A stretch of DNA of 64,000 nucleotides, taken from Streptomyces sp. NBC_00510 (GTDB lineage Bacteria > Actinomycetota > Actinomycetes > Streptomycetales > Streptomycetaceae). Below the pieces are notes generated by a model. That model was not told the origin of the DNA. It was given only the letters and a program-made list of their open reading frames with translations, and ran no database searches. Made by a program: the position numbers and the translations under genes. Location of the stretch: contig CP107851.1 of assembly GCA_036013505.1 (NCBI GenBank), positions 2,914,001-2,978,000 of the forward strand. Reading direction: 5' to 3'. Below, piece after piece: positions 42,789 to 51,322 of the stretch; positions within the stretch are counted from its first letter, which is position 1, and each line of letters begins with the position of its first letter.

Positions 42789-42806
42789 GCGCCTACCGTA
42801 ACCGTC

Positions 42807-44456
42807 ATGAGTCCCCCCACACACACCGTGACCAACCAGGCTCCGCCCCTGGTCGGGTATGACGTGTACGCCACCGACACCGCCCTGGTGGAGGGGGTGG
42901 CACGGCACGTGGCGCCCGGGCTCCGGGAGGAGGTCCACCGGGAGCTCGGCGAGATCGGCCGGGGCGCGGGTTCCGCGCAGGCGCGGGGGTGGGCGGAGGC
43001 CGCCGACACCCATCCGCCGGTGCTGCGCACCCACGACCGCTACGGGCACCGGATCGACGAGGTGGAGTTCCACCCGGCCTGGCACCGACTGCTGGGACGG
43101 GCGGTCTCGTCGGGGCTCACCGACGCCTGGTCGCGCCCCGGCGGACATCTGCGGCGCGCGGCGGGTTTCCTGGTGTGGTCCCAGGCGGAGGCCGGGCACG
43201 GCTGCCCGGTGTCGATGACGCACGCGGCGGTGCCGGCGCTGCGGGCCGACCCGGCGCTGGCCGCCGAGTGGGAGCCCCGGCTGGGGTCGCGGGTGTACGA
43301 CCCGCAGCTGGTGGCACCGGGAGGCAAGCCCGGGGCGCTGTTCGGCATGGGGATGACCGAGAAGCAGGGCGGCTCGGACCTGCGGGCCACCACCACGCGG
43401 GCGGAGCCGCTGGCGGAGGAGGGCACGTACCTGCTCACCGGCCACAAGTGGTTCTGCTCGGCACCGATGTCGGACGCCTTCCTCGTGCTGGCGCAGGCGT
43501 CCCCCTCCTCGGGGAAGGGGGGCCTGACCTGCTTCCTGCTGCCCCGGGTGCTACCGGACGGCTCCCGCAACGTCTTCCTGATCCAGCGGCTCAAGGACAA
43601 GCTGGGCAACCGCTCCAACGCCTCGGCGGAGGTGGAGTTCGACGGCACGTGGGCGCGCCGGGTCGGCGAGGAGGGGCGGGGGGTGGCGACCATCATCGAG
43701 ATGGTGGCGGCCACCCGGCTGGACTGCGCGACCGGTTCCGCCGCGCTGATGCGGCAGGCGGTGGCGCAGGCGGTGCACCACGCGGCGCACCGCAGCGCGT
43801 TCGGCGGGCTTCTGGTCGACAAGCCGCTGATGCGGAACGTCCTGGCGGACCTGGCGCTGGAGTCGGAGGCGGCCACCACGACCGTGCTGCGGCTGGCGGC
43901 GGCGTACGACGCGGACGACGAGCAGGAGCGGCACTTCCGGCGGCTGGCGGTGGCGGTCTCCAAGTACTGGGTCACCAAGCGCTGCCCGCCGCTGGTGGCG
44001 GAGGCGCTGGAGTGCCTGGGCGGCAACGGCTACGTGGAGGAGTCGGGGCTGCCGCGGCTGTTCCGGGAGTCGCCGCTGAACTCGGTGTGGGAGGGCTCGG
44101 GCAATGTGCAGGCCCTGGACGTGCTGCGGGTGCTGCAGAGGGAGCCGCGCGCGCTGAACGCCTTCCTCGGCGAGATCGGCCTGGCGCGCGGCGCGGACCA
44201 CCGGCTGGACGGCGCGATCACGTCGCTGCTGACCGAACTGGCCGATCTGGAGGGCGTCGAGGCCCGGGCGCGCCGGGTGGTGGAGCGCATGGCGCTGGTG
44301 CTGCAGGGTTCGTTGCTGGTGCGGTTCGCCCCGGTCGAGGTCTCGGACGCGTTCTGCGCCTCGCGGCTCGGCCGGGACTGGGGCGCGACCTTCGGCACGC
44401 TGCCGCGCGGGCTGGACCTGGCGGCGATCGTGGAGCGGGCGCGCCCCCAGGTGTGA
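42807..44456 (+). CDS. AidB-type acyl-CoA dehydrogenase
   Basis: A 549-aa flavoprotein of the AidB branch of acyl-CoA dehydrogenases. Seen: GMGMTEKQGGSDLRATTT and GHKWFCSAPMSDAFLVLAQA (flavin-binding strands), RLKDKLGNRSNASAEVEFDG, and the C-terminal YVEESGLPRLFRESPLNSVW, typical of AidB. In E. coli AidB is induced by alkylation damage and binds DNA; whether that applies here is unknown. ATG 42807 has no clear ribosome site and TACCGTAACC just upstream, so the message may be leaderless. Divergent from the BrkB gene by 18 bp. Confidence 0.9.
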   Translation: MSPPTHTVTNQAPPLVGYDVYATDTALVEGVARHVAPGLREEVHRELGEIGRGAGSAQARGWAEAADTHPPVLRTHDRYGHRIDEVEFHPAWHRLLGRAVSSGLTDAWSRPGGHLRRAAGFLVWSQAEAGHGCPVSMTHAAVPALRADPALAAEWEPRLGSRVYDPQLVAPGGKPGALFGMGMTEKQGGSDLRATTTRAEPLAEEGTYLLTGHKWFCSAPMSDAFLVLAQASPSSGKGGLTCFLLPRVLPDGSRNVFLIQRLKDKLGNRSNASAEVEFDGTWARRVGEEGRGVATIIEMVAATRLDCATGSAALMRQAVAQAVHHAAHRSAFGGLLVDKPLMRNVLADLALESEAATTTVLRLAAAYDADDEQERHFRRLAVAVSKYWVTKRCPPLVAEALECLGGNGYVEESGLPRLFRESPLNSVWEGSGNVQALDVLRVLQREPRALNAFLGEIGLARGADHRLDGAITSLLTELADLEGVEARARRVVERMALVLQGSLLVRFAPVEVSDAFCASRLGRDWGATFGTLPRGLDLAAIVERARPQV

Positions 44457-44812
44457 GGGGCGGGTGCGGCGGCGGTCCGCCCGAGGTCCCGACGGAAGGA
44501 CCGGGACCTTCGGGGAAACGTTCCGCCGCCGCGCCGCACTGAGGGTGGTGCCGCGCCGACTCGGCACCACCCCCGGTCTCGCCTCACCGTCGCACGGAAT
44601 CAGGGTTCCGTACGAATAGCGTGATGCGCCGTCACTGTCCGTCGAATGCGCGCATATTCGCAACCGTTGCAGACAGTTGCAAGGTATTGGCCGGATATCC
44701 CACCGGAGGGACCGGCCCGGCGGCACCATATGCACATGGTGTGGCAGCGGAGAACCGGCGCGGCCACTGCCCGAGCGCAGAAAGCGCTGCGCACACGGAC
44801 GCGGGGAGCACC
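44457..44812. other. Intergenic region with several short palindromes
   Basis: 356 bp. A hairpin (44484-44490 with 44503-44509, 7-bp stem) is a likely weak terminator of the AidB-type gene. Upstream of the GAF regulator are GCAAC-c-GTTGC (44660-44670) followed by another GTTGC (44676-44680), and CACCAT with ATGGTG (44724-44729, 44736-44741). AGCGCAGAAAGCGCT lies near 44775. These may be regulator sites; no clear -35/-10 boxes. Confidence 0.4.
44484..44509. terminator. Weak hairpin after the AidB-type gene
   Basis: A 7-bp stem AGGTCCC/GGGACCT with a 12-nt loop, 27 bp after the stop codon. Shorter than the other hairpins in the window, so termination is only possible. Confidence 0.4.
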
Positions 44813-46105
44813 ATGAGCCAGGTTCCGATCGACGCACGGTCGTTGTCGGTCCAGTCCGTCCAGGAACCGCGCCGTTCCGCACGGCTGCTGGGCGACATGC
44901 GGGACGCCGCACTCGGCGGCGGATCGGGTGGCACGGTGCCCAGACCGGTGATCCAGGACTCCTGGCGGCGCGCCCTGGACCTCGGTGTCGACCCGGACAA
45001 CGGCAGCCACGCCGGCATGCTGACCGCCGACGAGATCGAGGTGCGCAGGCGCCGCACCCCGCTGAACGACGTGATGTCCGCGCTGCGCGACGGCCTGGTC
45101 TCGGTCGCCGACGAGGCCCGGCACATCATGGTGGTCACCGACCCCGAGGGCCGGGTGCTGTGGCGGGACGGCAGCCTGGCCGTCCGCAGGAGCGCGGACC
45201 GGCTCGGCTTCGCCGAGGGCGCCTCGTGGTCGGAGGAGGCCGTCGGCACCAACGCGATCGGCACCGCCCTGGTCACCGGGCGGCCGGTGCAGGTGCACTC
45301 CTCGGAGCACTTCGTCCGGGTGCACCACCAGTGGACCTGTGCCGCGGCCCCGCTCATCGACCCGCGGGACGGCCGGCTGCTGGGCGCGGTGGACGTCAGC
45401 GGGCCCGCGGCCGGGATGCACCCCGCGATGCTGTCCCTGGTGACCGCGGTGACCAAGGTCGCCGAGGCCGAACTGCGCAGCCTGCACTGGGCGGCCGTGG
45501 ACCGGCTGCGCTCGGTCTCCGCCCCGCTGCTCGCCCGGATGCCGGGCCGGGCGGCGGTCGTCGACCCCAACGGCTGGACGGCGGCGGTGACCGGGATGCC
45601 GCCGGTGGAGCGGATCACGCTGCCCGCCGCGCCGAGCGCCGGACGTACGTGGGTGCCCGCGCTGGGCACCTGCACCCTGGAGCCGCTGCCGGGCGGCTGG
45701 CTGGTGCGGGTCGCCACGCCGGAGGAGGAGGTGCCCGGGGCCGGGCACGTGGTGCTGGACCTCGGCCGTCCCCGCACGTGGACGGTGAACGTCTCCGGTG
45801 CGGCCGGCGGCTGGTCGCAGGAGCTCAGCCCGCGCCACGCCGAACTGCTCTTCGTGCTGGCCCTGCACCGGGACGGCCGCACCGCCGCGGAACTGGCCGG
45901 CGACCTGTTCGGCGACCCCTCCCGCACGGTGACGGTGCGCGCCGAGATGTCCCGCCTGCGCCGCACCCTGGCCGGGGTGCTCGACCACCGCCCCTACCGC
46001 TTCGCGGACGGCGTCGAGGTCGAGGTGGTCCGCCCCGCCCACCCCGCTGACCTGCTGCCGCACTCGACGGCGCCGGCGGTGCGCGGAGCGCGCTTCGGGG
46101 AGTGA
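44813..46105 (+). CDS. GAF domain helix-turn-helix regulator
   Basis: A 430-aa regulator. Residues 40-230 resemble the N-terminal part of AcoR-type activators with a GAF domain (PVIQDSWRRALDLGVDPDNG, ARHIMVVTDPEGRVLWRDGS, FAEGASWSEEAVGTNAIGTA, CAAAPLIDPRDGRLLGAVDV). There is no sigma-54 AAA+ domain; the C-terminus is a winged-helix-like region (ELSPRHAELLFVLALHRDGR, TVTVRAEMSRLRRTLAGVLD). That layout is usual in Streptomyces, where sigma-54 is absent. ATG 44813 has GGGGAGC upstream. Ligand and targets unknown; several palindromes lie in its 5' region. Confidence 0.85.
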   Translation: MSQVPIDARSLSVQSVQEPRRSARLLGDMRDAALGGGSGGTVPRPVIQDSWRRALDLGVDPDNGSHAGMLTADEIEVRRRRTPLNDVMSALRDGLVSVADEARHIMVVTDPEGRVLWRDGSLAVRRSADRLGFAEGASWSEEAVGTNAIGTALVTGRPVQVHSSEHFVRVHHQWTCAAAPLIDPRDGRLLGAVDVSGPAAGMHPAMLSLVTAVTKVAEAELRSLHWAAVDRLRSVSAPLLARMPGRAAVVDPNGWTAAVTGMPPVERITLPAAPSAGRTWVPALGTCTLEPLPGGWLVRVATPEEEVPGAGHVVLDLGRPRTWTVNVSGAAGGWSQELSPRHAELLFVLALHRDGRTAAELAGDLFGDPSRTVTVRAEMSRLRRTLAGVLDHRPYRFADGVEVEVVRPAHPADLLPHSTAPAVRGARFGE

Positions 46106-46177
46106 GGCCGCGACCCGGACGGGCCGCGGCAGCGAGCCGGGAACCCGCCGGGCCCGCGAGGCCGCAGAATGTGGCGC

Positions 46178-46756
46178 ATGAGCACTAGCGTCACGGTGAC
46201 CACGTGGTCACTGGAGCAGACCTCCCACGCCGATCTGCGGCCCTCCCTGGAGCCGGACCCCGCGACGTCGGGCATCCGCATCGCGCGGGCCGAGGTGCCG
46301 TCCCCGGAGTTCAGCCGCTTCCTCTACACGTCGGTGGGCGCGGACTGCGCCTGGACGGACCGCCTGCCGTGGTCCTACGAGCAGTGGCGGGCCTTCCTGG
46401 AGCGCCCGGGCGTGGAGACCTGGGTGGCGTACGACCGGGACACCCCGGCCGGCTACATCGAACTGGACCCGCAGGACGACGGCCAGGTCGAGATCGCGTA
46501 CTTCGGGCTGCTGCCCGCCTTCCGGGGGCGGCGGATCGGCGGGCACCTGCTGTCCGTCGGCATCGCCCGCGCCTGGGACCTGGCGGAGCGCCGGCCGGAC
46601 CGCACCCCGACGAAGCGGGTGTGGGTGCACACCTGCAGCCTGGACGGGCCGCACGCGCTGGCCAACTACGAGAACCGCGGCTTCCGCATCTTCCGCACCG
46701 AGACGGGGGAAGAGGAGGAGAGGCCCGTCACCGGGCCCTGGCCCGGAGCCCGGTAG
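46178..46756 (+). CDS. GNAT family N-acetyltransferase
   Basis: A 192-aa acetyltransferase. The acetyl-CoA site is seen in GLLPAFRGRRIGGHLLSVGI (V/L-x-x-xx-R/Q-x-x-G-x-G/A type) preceded by VEIAYF, and WVHTCSLDGPHALANYENRG completes the fold. Substrate unknown. ATG 46178 is favoured because CAGAAT (46164-46169 region) would be the -10 of a leaderless transcript; the frame can also start at ATG 46169. Next gene PfkB follows on the same strand after 26 bp. Confidence 0.85.
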   Translation: MSTSVTVTTWSLEQTSHADLRPSLEPDPATSGIRIARAEVPSPEFSRFLYTSVGADCAWTDRLPWSYEQWRAFLERPGVETWVAYDRDTPAGYIELDPQDDGQVEIAYFGLLPAFRGRRIGGHLLSVGIARAWDLAERRPDRTPTKRVWVHTCSLDGPHALANYENRGFRIFRTETGEEEERPVTGPWPGAR

Positions 46757-46782
46757 GGACCGGCGGACGGGAAGGGGCGGGC

Positions 46783-47820
46783 ATGGACGTCGTCGGGGTC
46801 GGGGCGCTCAACCTGGACCTCATCACGGGCGCGTCCGCCCTGAACGGCGGCCCGGTGCTGGCCCGGCTCGGCGCGCACATGCGGCTGCGCCCGCCGCCGG
46901 AGAGCGGCGGCGAACGCATGGTCGACGAGCCCGCCGTCCGCGCCGGCCTGGAGTGGCTGCGGGCCGAGGGGGTGCCGCTCACGCCGGAACCGGGCGGCTC
47001 GGCCTTCAACACCCTCCATGCGCTGGGCCGTCTGGGCCGCGGGCTGCGGCTCGGGTACGTGGGCGTGGCGGGCCGCGACCCGCTGGGCGCGGCCGGCCCC
47101 CTCGCCGTCCTGGACGGTCTCGGCATCGACCGGCGGCTGGTGGCCCGGGACCCGGACCGGCTGTGCGGGATCTGCCTGTCCGTGCACGACGGCGGGGAGC
47201 GCACGCTGCTGACCCACACCGGGGCGAACACGCGGATCGCCGCCCATGTGCGGGAGCGGTTCGAGGAGATCGCCGGCTACCTGGCGGCGGCGCGGGCGGT
47301 GCACGTCACCTCGTTCCTGGATCCGGACGGCGGCGCGGTGCTGCACCGGCTGCTGGTGGAGGTGCGGCGGCGTTCGCCGGGGACGCTGATCAGCTTCGAC
47401 CCGGGGCACGTCTGGTCGGCGGAGCCGACCGCCGATGTGCTGGCCATGGCGGCGATGAGCGACTACCTGCTGGTCAACGGGCGGGAGTTCGAGCGGCTGG
47501 GCCGGGTGCGGACCCGGGCGGAGGGCGCGGCCGTGGTGAAGTACCCGGACCGGGTGGAGGTGCACCGGCCCGGCACCGTGGAGCGCTACGCGCACCGGCC
47601 GCTCCCCGACCGCGAGGTGGAGGACGCGACGGGGGCGGGCGACGTCTTCGCGGCGGGGCTGCTGGCGGCGCTGGTCGCGGACCGCGCCCCGCTCGGTGCG
47701 GGGGTGCGGCTGGGTTCGGCGCTGGCGGGCCACAAGCTGCGTCATGTGGGGACCCGCGGGCACGGTGGGTTCCGGGCCATCGCGGCCGATTTCCTGCGCC
47801 CGGCGAGTCCTGTCAGGTGA
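46783..47820 (+). CDS. PfkB family carbohydrate kinase
   Basis: A 345-aa ribokinase-like kinase. The N-terminal PGGSAFNTLHALGRLGRGLR carries the glycine-rich motif 1 and the C-terminal EDATGAGDVFAAGLLAAL carries motif 2 with the catalytic Asp. LLVNGREFERLG is also conserved. The sugar or nucleoside substrate cannot be read from the sequence. ATG 46783 has GAAGGGGCGG upstream and starts 26 bp after the GNAT gene, so the two may be co-transcribed. It precedes the sulfur operon leader by 93 bp. Confidence 0.85.
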   Translation: MDVVGVGALNLDLITGASALNGGPVLARLGAHMRLRPPPESGGERMVDEPAVRAGLEWLRAEGVPLTPEPGGSAFNTLHALGRLGRGLRLGYVGVAGRDPLGAAGPLAVLDGLGIDRRLVARDPDRLCGICLSVHDGGERTLLTHTGANTRIAAHVRERFEEIAGYLAAARAVHVTSFLDPDGGAVLHRLLVEVRRRSPGTLISFDPGHVWSAEPTADVLAMAAMSDYLLVNGREFERLGRVRTRAEGAAVVKYPDRVEVHRPGTVERYAHRPLPDREVEDATGAGDVFAAGLLAALVADRAPLGAGVRLGSALAGHKLRHVGTRGHGGFRAIAADFLRPASPVR

Positions 47821-47913
47821 CGGACAATCCGTGCATCTCGCCATGCGGGATGAAGGCGTCCACATGGTGGATAACGGTGGACTGGCCCGAGATCCGCGTG
47901 ACACGCTTTCGAC

Positions 47914-47997
47914 ATGTCTCGCACTGGAATCGCCTTGGTAGGTCGGCTGCACGTCGACCTCGGACGCATGTCCAGCGCCATCTGTCAGGCGTGCTGA
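47914..47997 (+). CDS. Cysteine-containing leader peptide of the sulfur operon
   Basis: A 27-codon frame. The segment LVGRLHVDLGRMSSAICQAC has the R-x-H-V-D-L pattern and Cys codons near the end that mark putative cysteine-responsive leader peptides before sulfur genes in Streptomyces. Two of the last four residues are Cys (TGT, TGC). Stalling at Cys codons when cysteine is scarce would raise expression of the downstream genes. It sits 169 bp before the sulfite reductase gene. GGCC-gtcccc-GGCC downstream may be part of the switch. No strong ribosome site is seen; start could be leaderless. Confidence 0.75.
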   Translation: MSRTGIALVGRLHVDLGRMSSAICQAC

Positions 47998-48166
47998 GCA
48001 CTCGCCGCCGTCCCGTCCAGGACTGACCCGGCCGTCCCCGGCCTCGCGGGCGCAACCACGCGCCAACGCCCCGCACCGTTCGTAGTGCTGTGGCGTATCC
48101 GCAGGCCAAGGGGACTCTTCGCGCTACGACCGACTCTGTCCAGCCTGCCAGAAGGACCGCATCGCC
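47998..48166 (+). promoter_or_regulatory. Leader/attenuator region of the sulfur operon
   Basis: 169 bp between the leader peptide and the sulfite reductase ATG. It contains a small hairpin GGCCGTCCCCGGCC and the ribosome site AGAAGGA before 48167. A conditional terminator or sequestering structure is expected here but cannot be folded reliably by eye. Confidence 0.4.
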
Positions 48167-49864
48167 ATGGCTTCCACCCCTGACCAGCCGAACGCCGCCG
48201 CGCCGCGCCGCAAGGTGAGCCGCCACCGCGGCGAGGGCCAGTGGGCGGTCGGCCACATGACGCCGCTCAACGCCAACGAGCAGTTCAAGCGGGACGACGA
48301 CGGTCTCAACGTGCGGACACGCATTGAGACGATCTACCGGTACCGCGGCTTCGACGCGATCGACGGCGCGGACCTGCGCGGCCGCATGCGCTGGTGGGGT
48401 CTGTACACCCAGCGCAAGCCCGGGATCGACGGCGGCAAGACCGCGATCCTGGAGCCGGAGGAGCTGGACGACAAGTACTTCATGCTCCGGGTCCGCATCG
48501 ACGGCGGCCGGCTCACCACCGAGCAGCTGCGCGTCATCGGCGAGGTCTCCCAGGAGTTCGCCCGCGGCACCGCCGACATCACCGACCGGCAGAACATCCA
48601 GCTGCACTGGATCCGCATCGAGGACGTCGCCGAGATCTGGCAGCGCCTGGAGGCCGTGGGCCTGTCCACCACCGAGGCGTGCGGCGACACCCCGCGGGTC
48701 ATCCTCGGCTCCCCCGTCGCCGGGATCGCCGAGGACGAGATCCTCGACGGCACCTGGGCCGTGGACGAGGCCCACCGCCGCATCGTCGGCAACAAGGAGT
48801 TCTCCAACCTCCCCCGCAAGTTCAAGTCGGCGATCTCCGGCTCCCCGCTGCTGGACGTGGCCCACGAGATCAACGACGTCGCCTTCGTCGGCGTCCGCCA
48901 CCCCGAGCACGGGCCGGGCTTCGACGTGTGGGTCGGCGGCGGTCTGTCCACCAACCCCAAGATCGGCGTCCGGCTGGGCGCGTGGGTGCCGCTGGAGGAG
49001 GTCCCGGACGTCTTCGAGGGCGTCATCTCGATCTTCCGCGACTACGGCTACCGGCGGCTGCGGACCCGCGCCCGGCTGAAGTTCCTGGTCGCCGACTGGG
49101 GCGCGGAGAAGTTCCGCCAGGTGCTGGAGGACGAGTACCTGGGGCGCGAGCTGGCCGACGGCCCCGCCCCCGACCAGCCGGTCCAGCAGTGGCGGGACCA
49201 CGTGGGCGTGCACCGCCAGAAGGACGGCCGCTACTACGTCGGCTTCGCGCCGCGCGTCGGCCGGGTGGACGGCACCACGCTCAGCAAGATCGCCGAGCTG
49301 GCGGAGGCGCACGGCTCCGGCCGGCTGCGGACCACCGTCGAGCAGAAGATGATCGTGCTGGACGTCGAGCAGGACCGGGTCGACTCCCTCGTCTCGGGTC
49401 TGGAGGCGCTGGACCTGCAGGTGAGGCCCTCCCCGTTCCGCCGCGGCACGATGGCCTGCACCGGCATCGAGTTCTGCAAGCTGGCCATCGTCGAGACCAA
49501 GGCGCGCGGCTCCTCACTGATCGACGAACTCGAGCGCCGGCTCCCGGAGTTCGAGGAGCCGATCACGATCAACATCAACGGCTGCCCGAACGCCTGCGCC
49601 CGGATCCAGGTCGCCGACATCGGCCTCAAGGGCCAGCTCGTGCTGGACGACGAGGGCAACCAGGTGGAGGGCTACCAGGTGCACCTGGGCGGCGCACTGG
49701 GCCTGGAGGCCGGCTTCGGCCGCAAGGTCCGGGGGCTGAAGGTCACCGCGGACGAGCTGCCCGACTACGTCGAGCGCGTCCTGAAGCGCTTCCAGGCCGA
49801 GCGTACGGACGGCGAGCGCTTCGCGCAGTGGGTGACGCGGGCGAGCGAGGAGGCGCTGTCGTGA
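48167..49864 (+). CDS. Ferredoxin-dependent sulfite reductase
   Basis: A 565-aa siroheme and [4Fe-4S] enzyme reducing sulfite to sulfide with six electrons. The metal-ligand segments are TMACTGIEFCKLA and NGCPNACARIQ (Cys-x5-Cys and Cys-x3-Cys). RWWGLYTQRKPG and TTEACGDTPR carry the Tyr and Cys that form a covalent cross-link in mycobacterial NirA, so it belongs to that group. Although related to nitrite reductases, the operon (APS reductase, ATP sulfurylase) fixes its role in sulfur assimilation. ATG 48167 has AGAAGGA upstream. First enzyme gene of the operon, overlapping the next by 4 bp (GTGA). Confidence 0.93.
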   Translation: MASTPDQPNAAAPRRKVSRHRGEGQWAVGHMTPLNANEQFKRDDDGLNVRTRIETIYRYRGFDAIDGADLRGRMRWWGLYTQRKPGIDGGKTAILEPEELDDKYFMLRVRIDGGRLTTEQLRVIGEVSQEFARGTADITDRQNIQLHWIRIEDVAEIWQRLEAVGLSTTEACGDTPRVILGSPVAGIAEDEILDGTWAVDEAHRRIVGNKEFSNLPRKFKSAISGSPLLDVAHEINDVAFVGVRHPEHGPGFDVWVGGGLSTNPKIGVRLGAWVPLEEVPDVFEGVISIFRDYGYRRLRTRARLKFLVADWGAEKFRQVLEDEYLGRELADGPAPDQPVQQWRDHVGVHRQKDGRYYVGFAPRVGRVDGTTLSKIAELAEAHGSGRLRTTVEQKMIVLDVEQDRVDSLVSGLEALDLQVRPSPFRRGTMACTGIEFCKLAIVETKARGSSLIDELERRLPEFEEPITININGCPNACARIQVADIGLKGQLVLDDEGNQVEGYQVHLGGALGLEAGFGRKVRGLKVTADELPDYVERVLKRFQAERTDGERFAQWVTRASEEALS

Positions 49865-50040
49865 GCGAACGCGCCGCACCGTTCTACTGCCCCTACTGCG
49901 GGGACGAGGACCTGCACCCCGCGGAGCAGGGCCACGGCGCCTGGGAGTGCCGGTCGTGCAACCGCGCGTTCCAGCTGAAGTTCCTGGGCCTGCTGGCCCG
50001 GGGGCTGCGGACCGAGCACCGTGAGGGAGGCCCTTCGTGA
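49861..50040 (+). CDS. Small zinc-ribbon protein, 59 aa
   Basis: A 59-aa protein with two Cys pairs, YCPYCGDEDLHPAEQG and WECRSCNRAFQLKFLG, forming a zinc ribbon. GTG 49861 overlaps the sulfite reductase stop (GTGA) and its own stop overlaps the APS reductase GTG, so it is translated in lock-step with both. The function is unknown; tight coupling suggests a role with sulfite or APS reduction, such as metal-cluster delivery or protein contact. Not in any family I can name with certainty. Confidence 0.85.
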   Translation: MSERAAPFYCPYCGDEDLHPAEQGHGAWECRSCNRAFQLKFLGLLARGLRTEHREGGPS

Positions 50041-50744
50041 CCACCGCGCAGCAGCACACCGCGGACGAACTGCGGGCGCTGGCCGAGCAGGCGGGCCGGG
50101 ACCTGGAGGACGCCACCGCGCTCGACGTCCTGCGCTGGGCCACCGGCACCTTCGGGTCCCGGTTCTGCGTCACCTCCTCGATGGAGGACGCGGTCGTGGC
50201 GCACCTGGCCTCGCGCGTCGCCCCGGGTGTCGACGTCGTCTTCCTCGACACCGGTTACCACTTCCCGGAGACCATCGGCACCCGTGACGCGGTCGCCGCC
50301 GTCATGGACGTGCAGCTCATCACGCTGACCCCGCGTCAGAGCGTGGCCGAGCAGGACGCCGAGTACGGGCCGAAGCTCCACGACCGCGACCCCGACCTGT
50401 GCTGCGCGCTGCGCAAGGTCACGCCGCTGGAGGAGGGCCTGACCGGCTACGACGCCTGGGCGACCGGCCTGCGCCGCGACGAGTCCCCCACCCGCGCGAA
50501 CACCCCGGTCGTGGGCTGGGACGCGCGGCGCGGGAAGGTCAAGGTCTCCCCCATCGCCCGCTGGACGCAGGACGACGTGGACTCCTACGTCACGGAGCAC
50601 GGGGTGCTCACCAATCCGCTGCTCATGGACGGTTACGCCTCGGTCGGCTGCGCCCCCTGCACCCGCCGGGTGCTTCAGGGCGAGGACGCCCGGGCCGGCC
50701 GCTGGGCGGGACGGGCCAAGACCGAGTGCGGGCTGCACGGCTGA
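50037..50744 (+). CDS. cysH: APS reductase (assimilatory, [4Fe-4S])
   Basis: A 235-aa reductase converting adenylyl sulfate to sulfite and AMP with thioredoxin. The cluster and active-site pattern are complete: DLCCALRKVTPLEEGL (Cys-Cys-x-x-Arg-Lys), GCAPCTRRVLQGEDAR, and the C-terminal KTECGLHG with the catalytic Cys. The cysteine pairs show APS rather than PAPS specificity, consistent with APS kinase encoded next to it serving another use. P-loop-like SSMEDAVVAHL in the N-terminus. GTG 50037 overlaps the zinc-ribbon gene by 4 bp. Confidence 0.95.
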   Translation: MTTAQQHTADELRALAEQAGRDLEDATALDVLRWATGTFGSRFCVTSSMEDAVVAHLASRVAPGVDVVFLDTGYHFPETIGTRDAVAAVMDVQLITLTPRQSVAEQDAEYGPKLHDRDPDLCCALRKVTPLEEGLTGYDAWATGLRRDESPTRANTPVVGWDARRGKVKVSPIARWTQDDVDSYVTEHGVLTNPLLMDGYASVGCAPCTRRVLQGEDARAGRWAGRAKTECGLHG

Positions 50745-51322
50745 TGACGACGGAACGGATCTCCCGGGAGGGGCGGATGGGCGTGACGGGCACAGGGGCC
50801 ACGGTGTGGCTCACGGGTCTGCCGAGCGCGGGCAAGACCACGATCGCCCAGGCGCTGGCCGGGCGGCTGCGCGGCGACGGGCACCGGGTGGAGGTCCTGG
50901 ACGGCGACGAGATCCGCGAGTTCCTCTCCGCGGGCCTCGGCTTCGGCCGCGAGGACCGGCACACCAATGTGCAGCGGATCGGTTTCGTCGCCGAACTCCT
51001 CGCCGCCAACGGGGTCAAGGTGCTGGTCCCGGTCATCGCGCCGTACGCCGACAGCCGGGAGGCTGTCCGCAAGCGCCACGAGGCGCGGGGCACGACGTAC
51101 CTGGAGGTGCACGTCGCCACCCCGGTGGAGGTCTGCACCGTGCGTGACGTGAAGGGCCTGTACGCCAAGCAGGCCGCGGGCGAGATATCCGGGCTGACCG
51201 GCGTCGACGACCCGTACGAGGCACCCGAGACCCCCGATCTGCGGATCGAGACCCAGGACCACACCGTCGAGGACTCAGCGGCGCTGCTCACGGCGTTGCT
51301 GATGGAGAGGGGACTGGCGTGA
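50744..51322 (+). CDS. cysC: Adenylylsulfate kinase
   Basis: A 192-aa APS kinase making PAPS from APS and ATP. P-loop GLPSAGKTTIAQALAG, DGDEIREFLSAGLGFGREDR with the APS-binding residues, VTGTGATVWL at the start, and the lid region KGLYAKQAAGEISGLTGVDD. ATG 50744 overlaps the cysH stop by 1 bp (TGATG); a second ATG at 50777 (MGVTGTG) would give the usual kinase core. With APS reductase present, PAPS is not needed for sulfite, so this kinase probably supplies sulfotransferases. Overlaps cysD by 4 bp. Confidence 0.92.
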   Translation: MTTERISREGRMGVTGTGATVWLTGLPSAGKTTIAQALAGRLRGDGHRVEVLDGDEIREFLSAGLGFGREDRHTNVQRIGFVAELLAANGVKVLVPVIAPYADSREAVRKRHEARGTTYLEVHVATPVEVCTVRDVKGLYAKQAAGEISGLTGVDDPYEAPETPDLRIETQDHTVEDSAALLTALLMERGLA

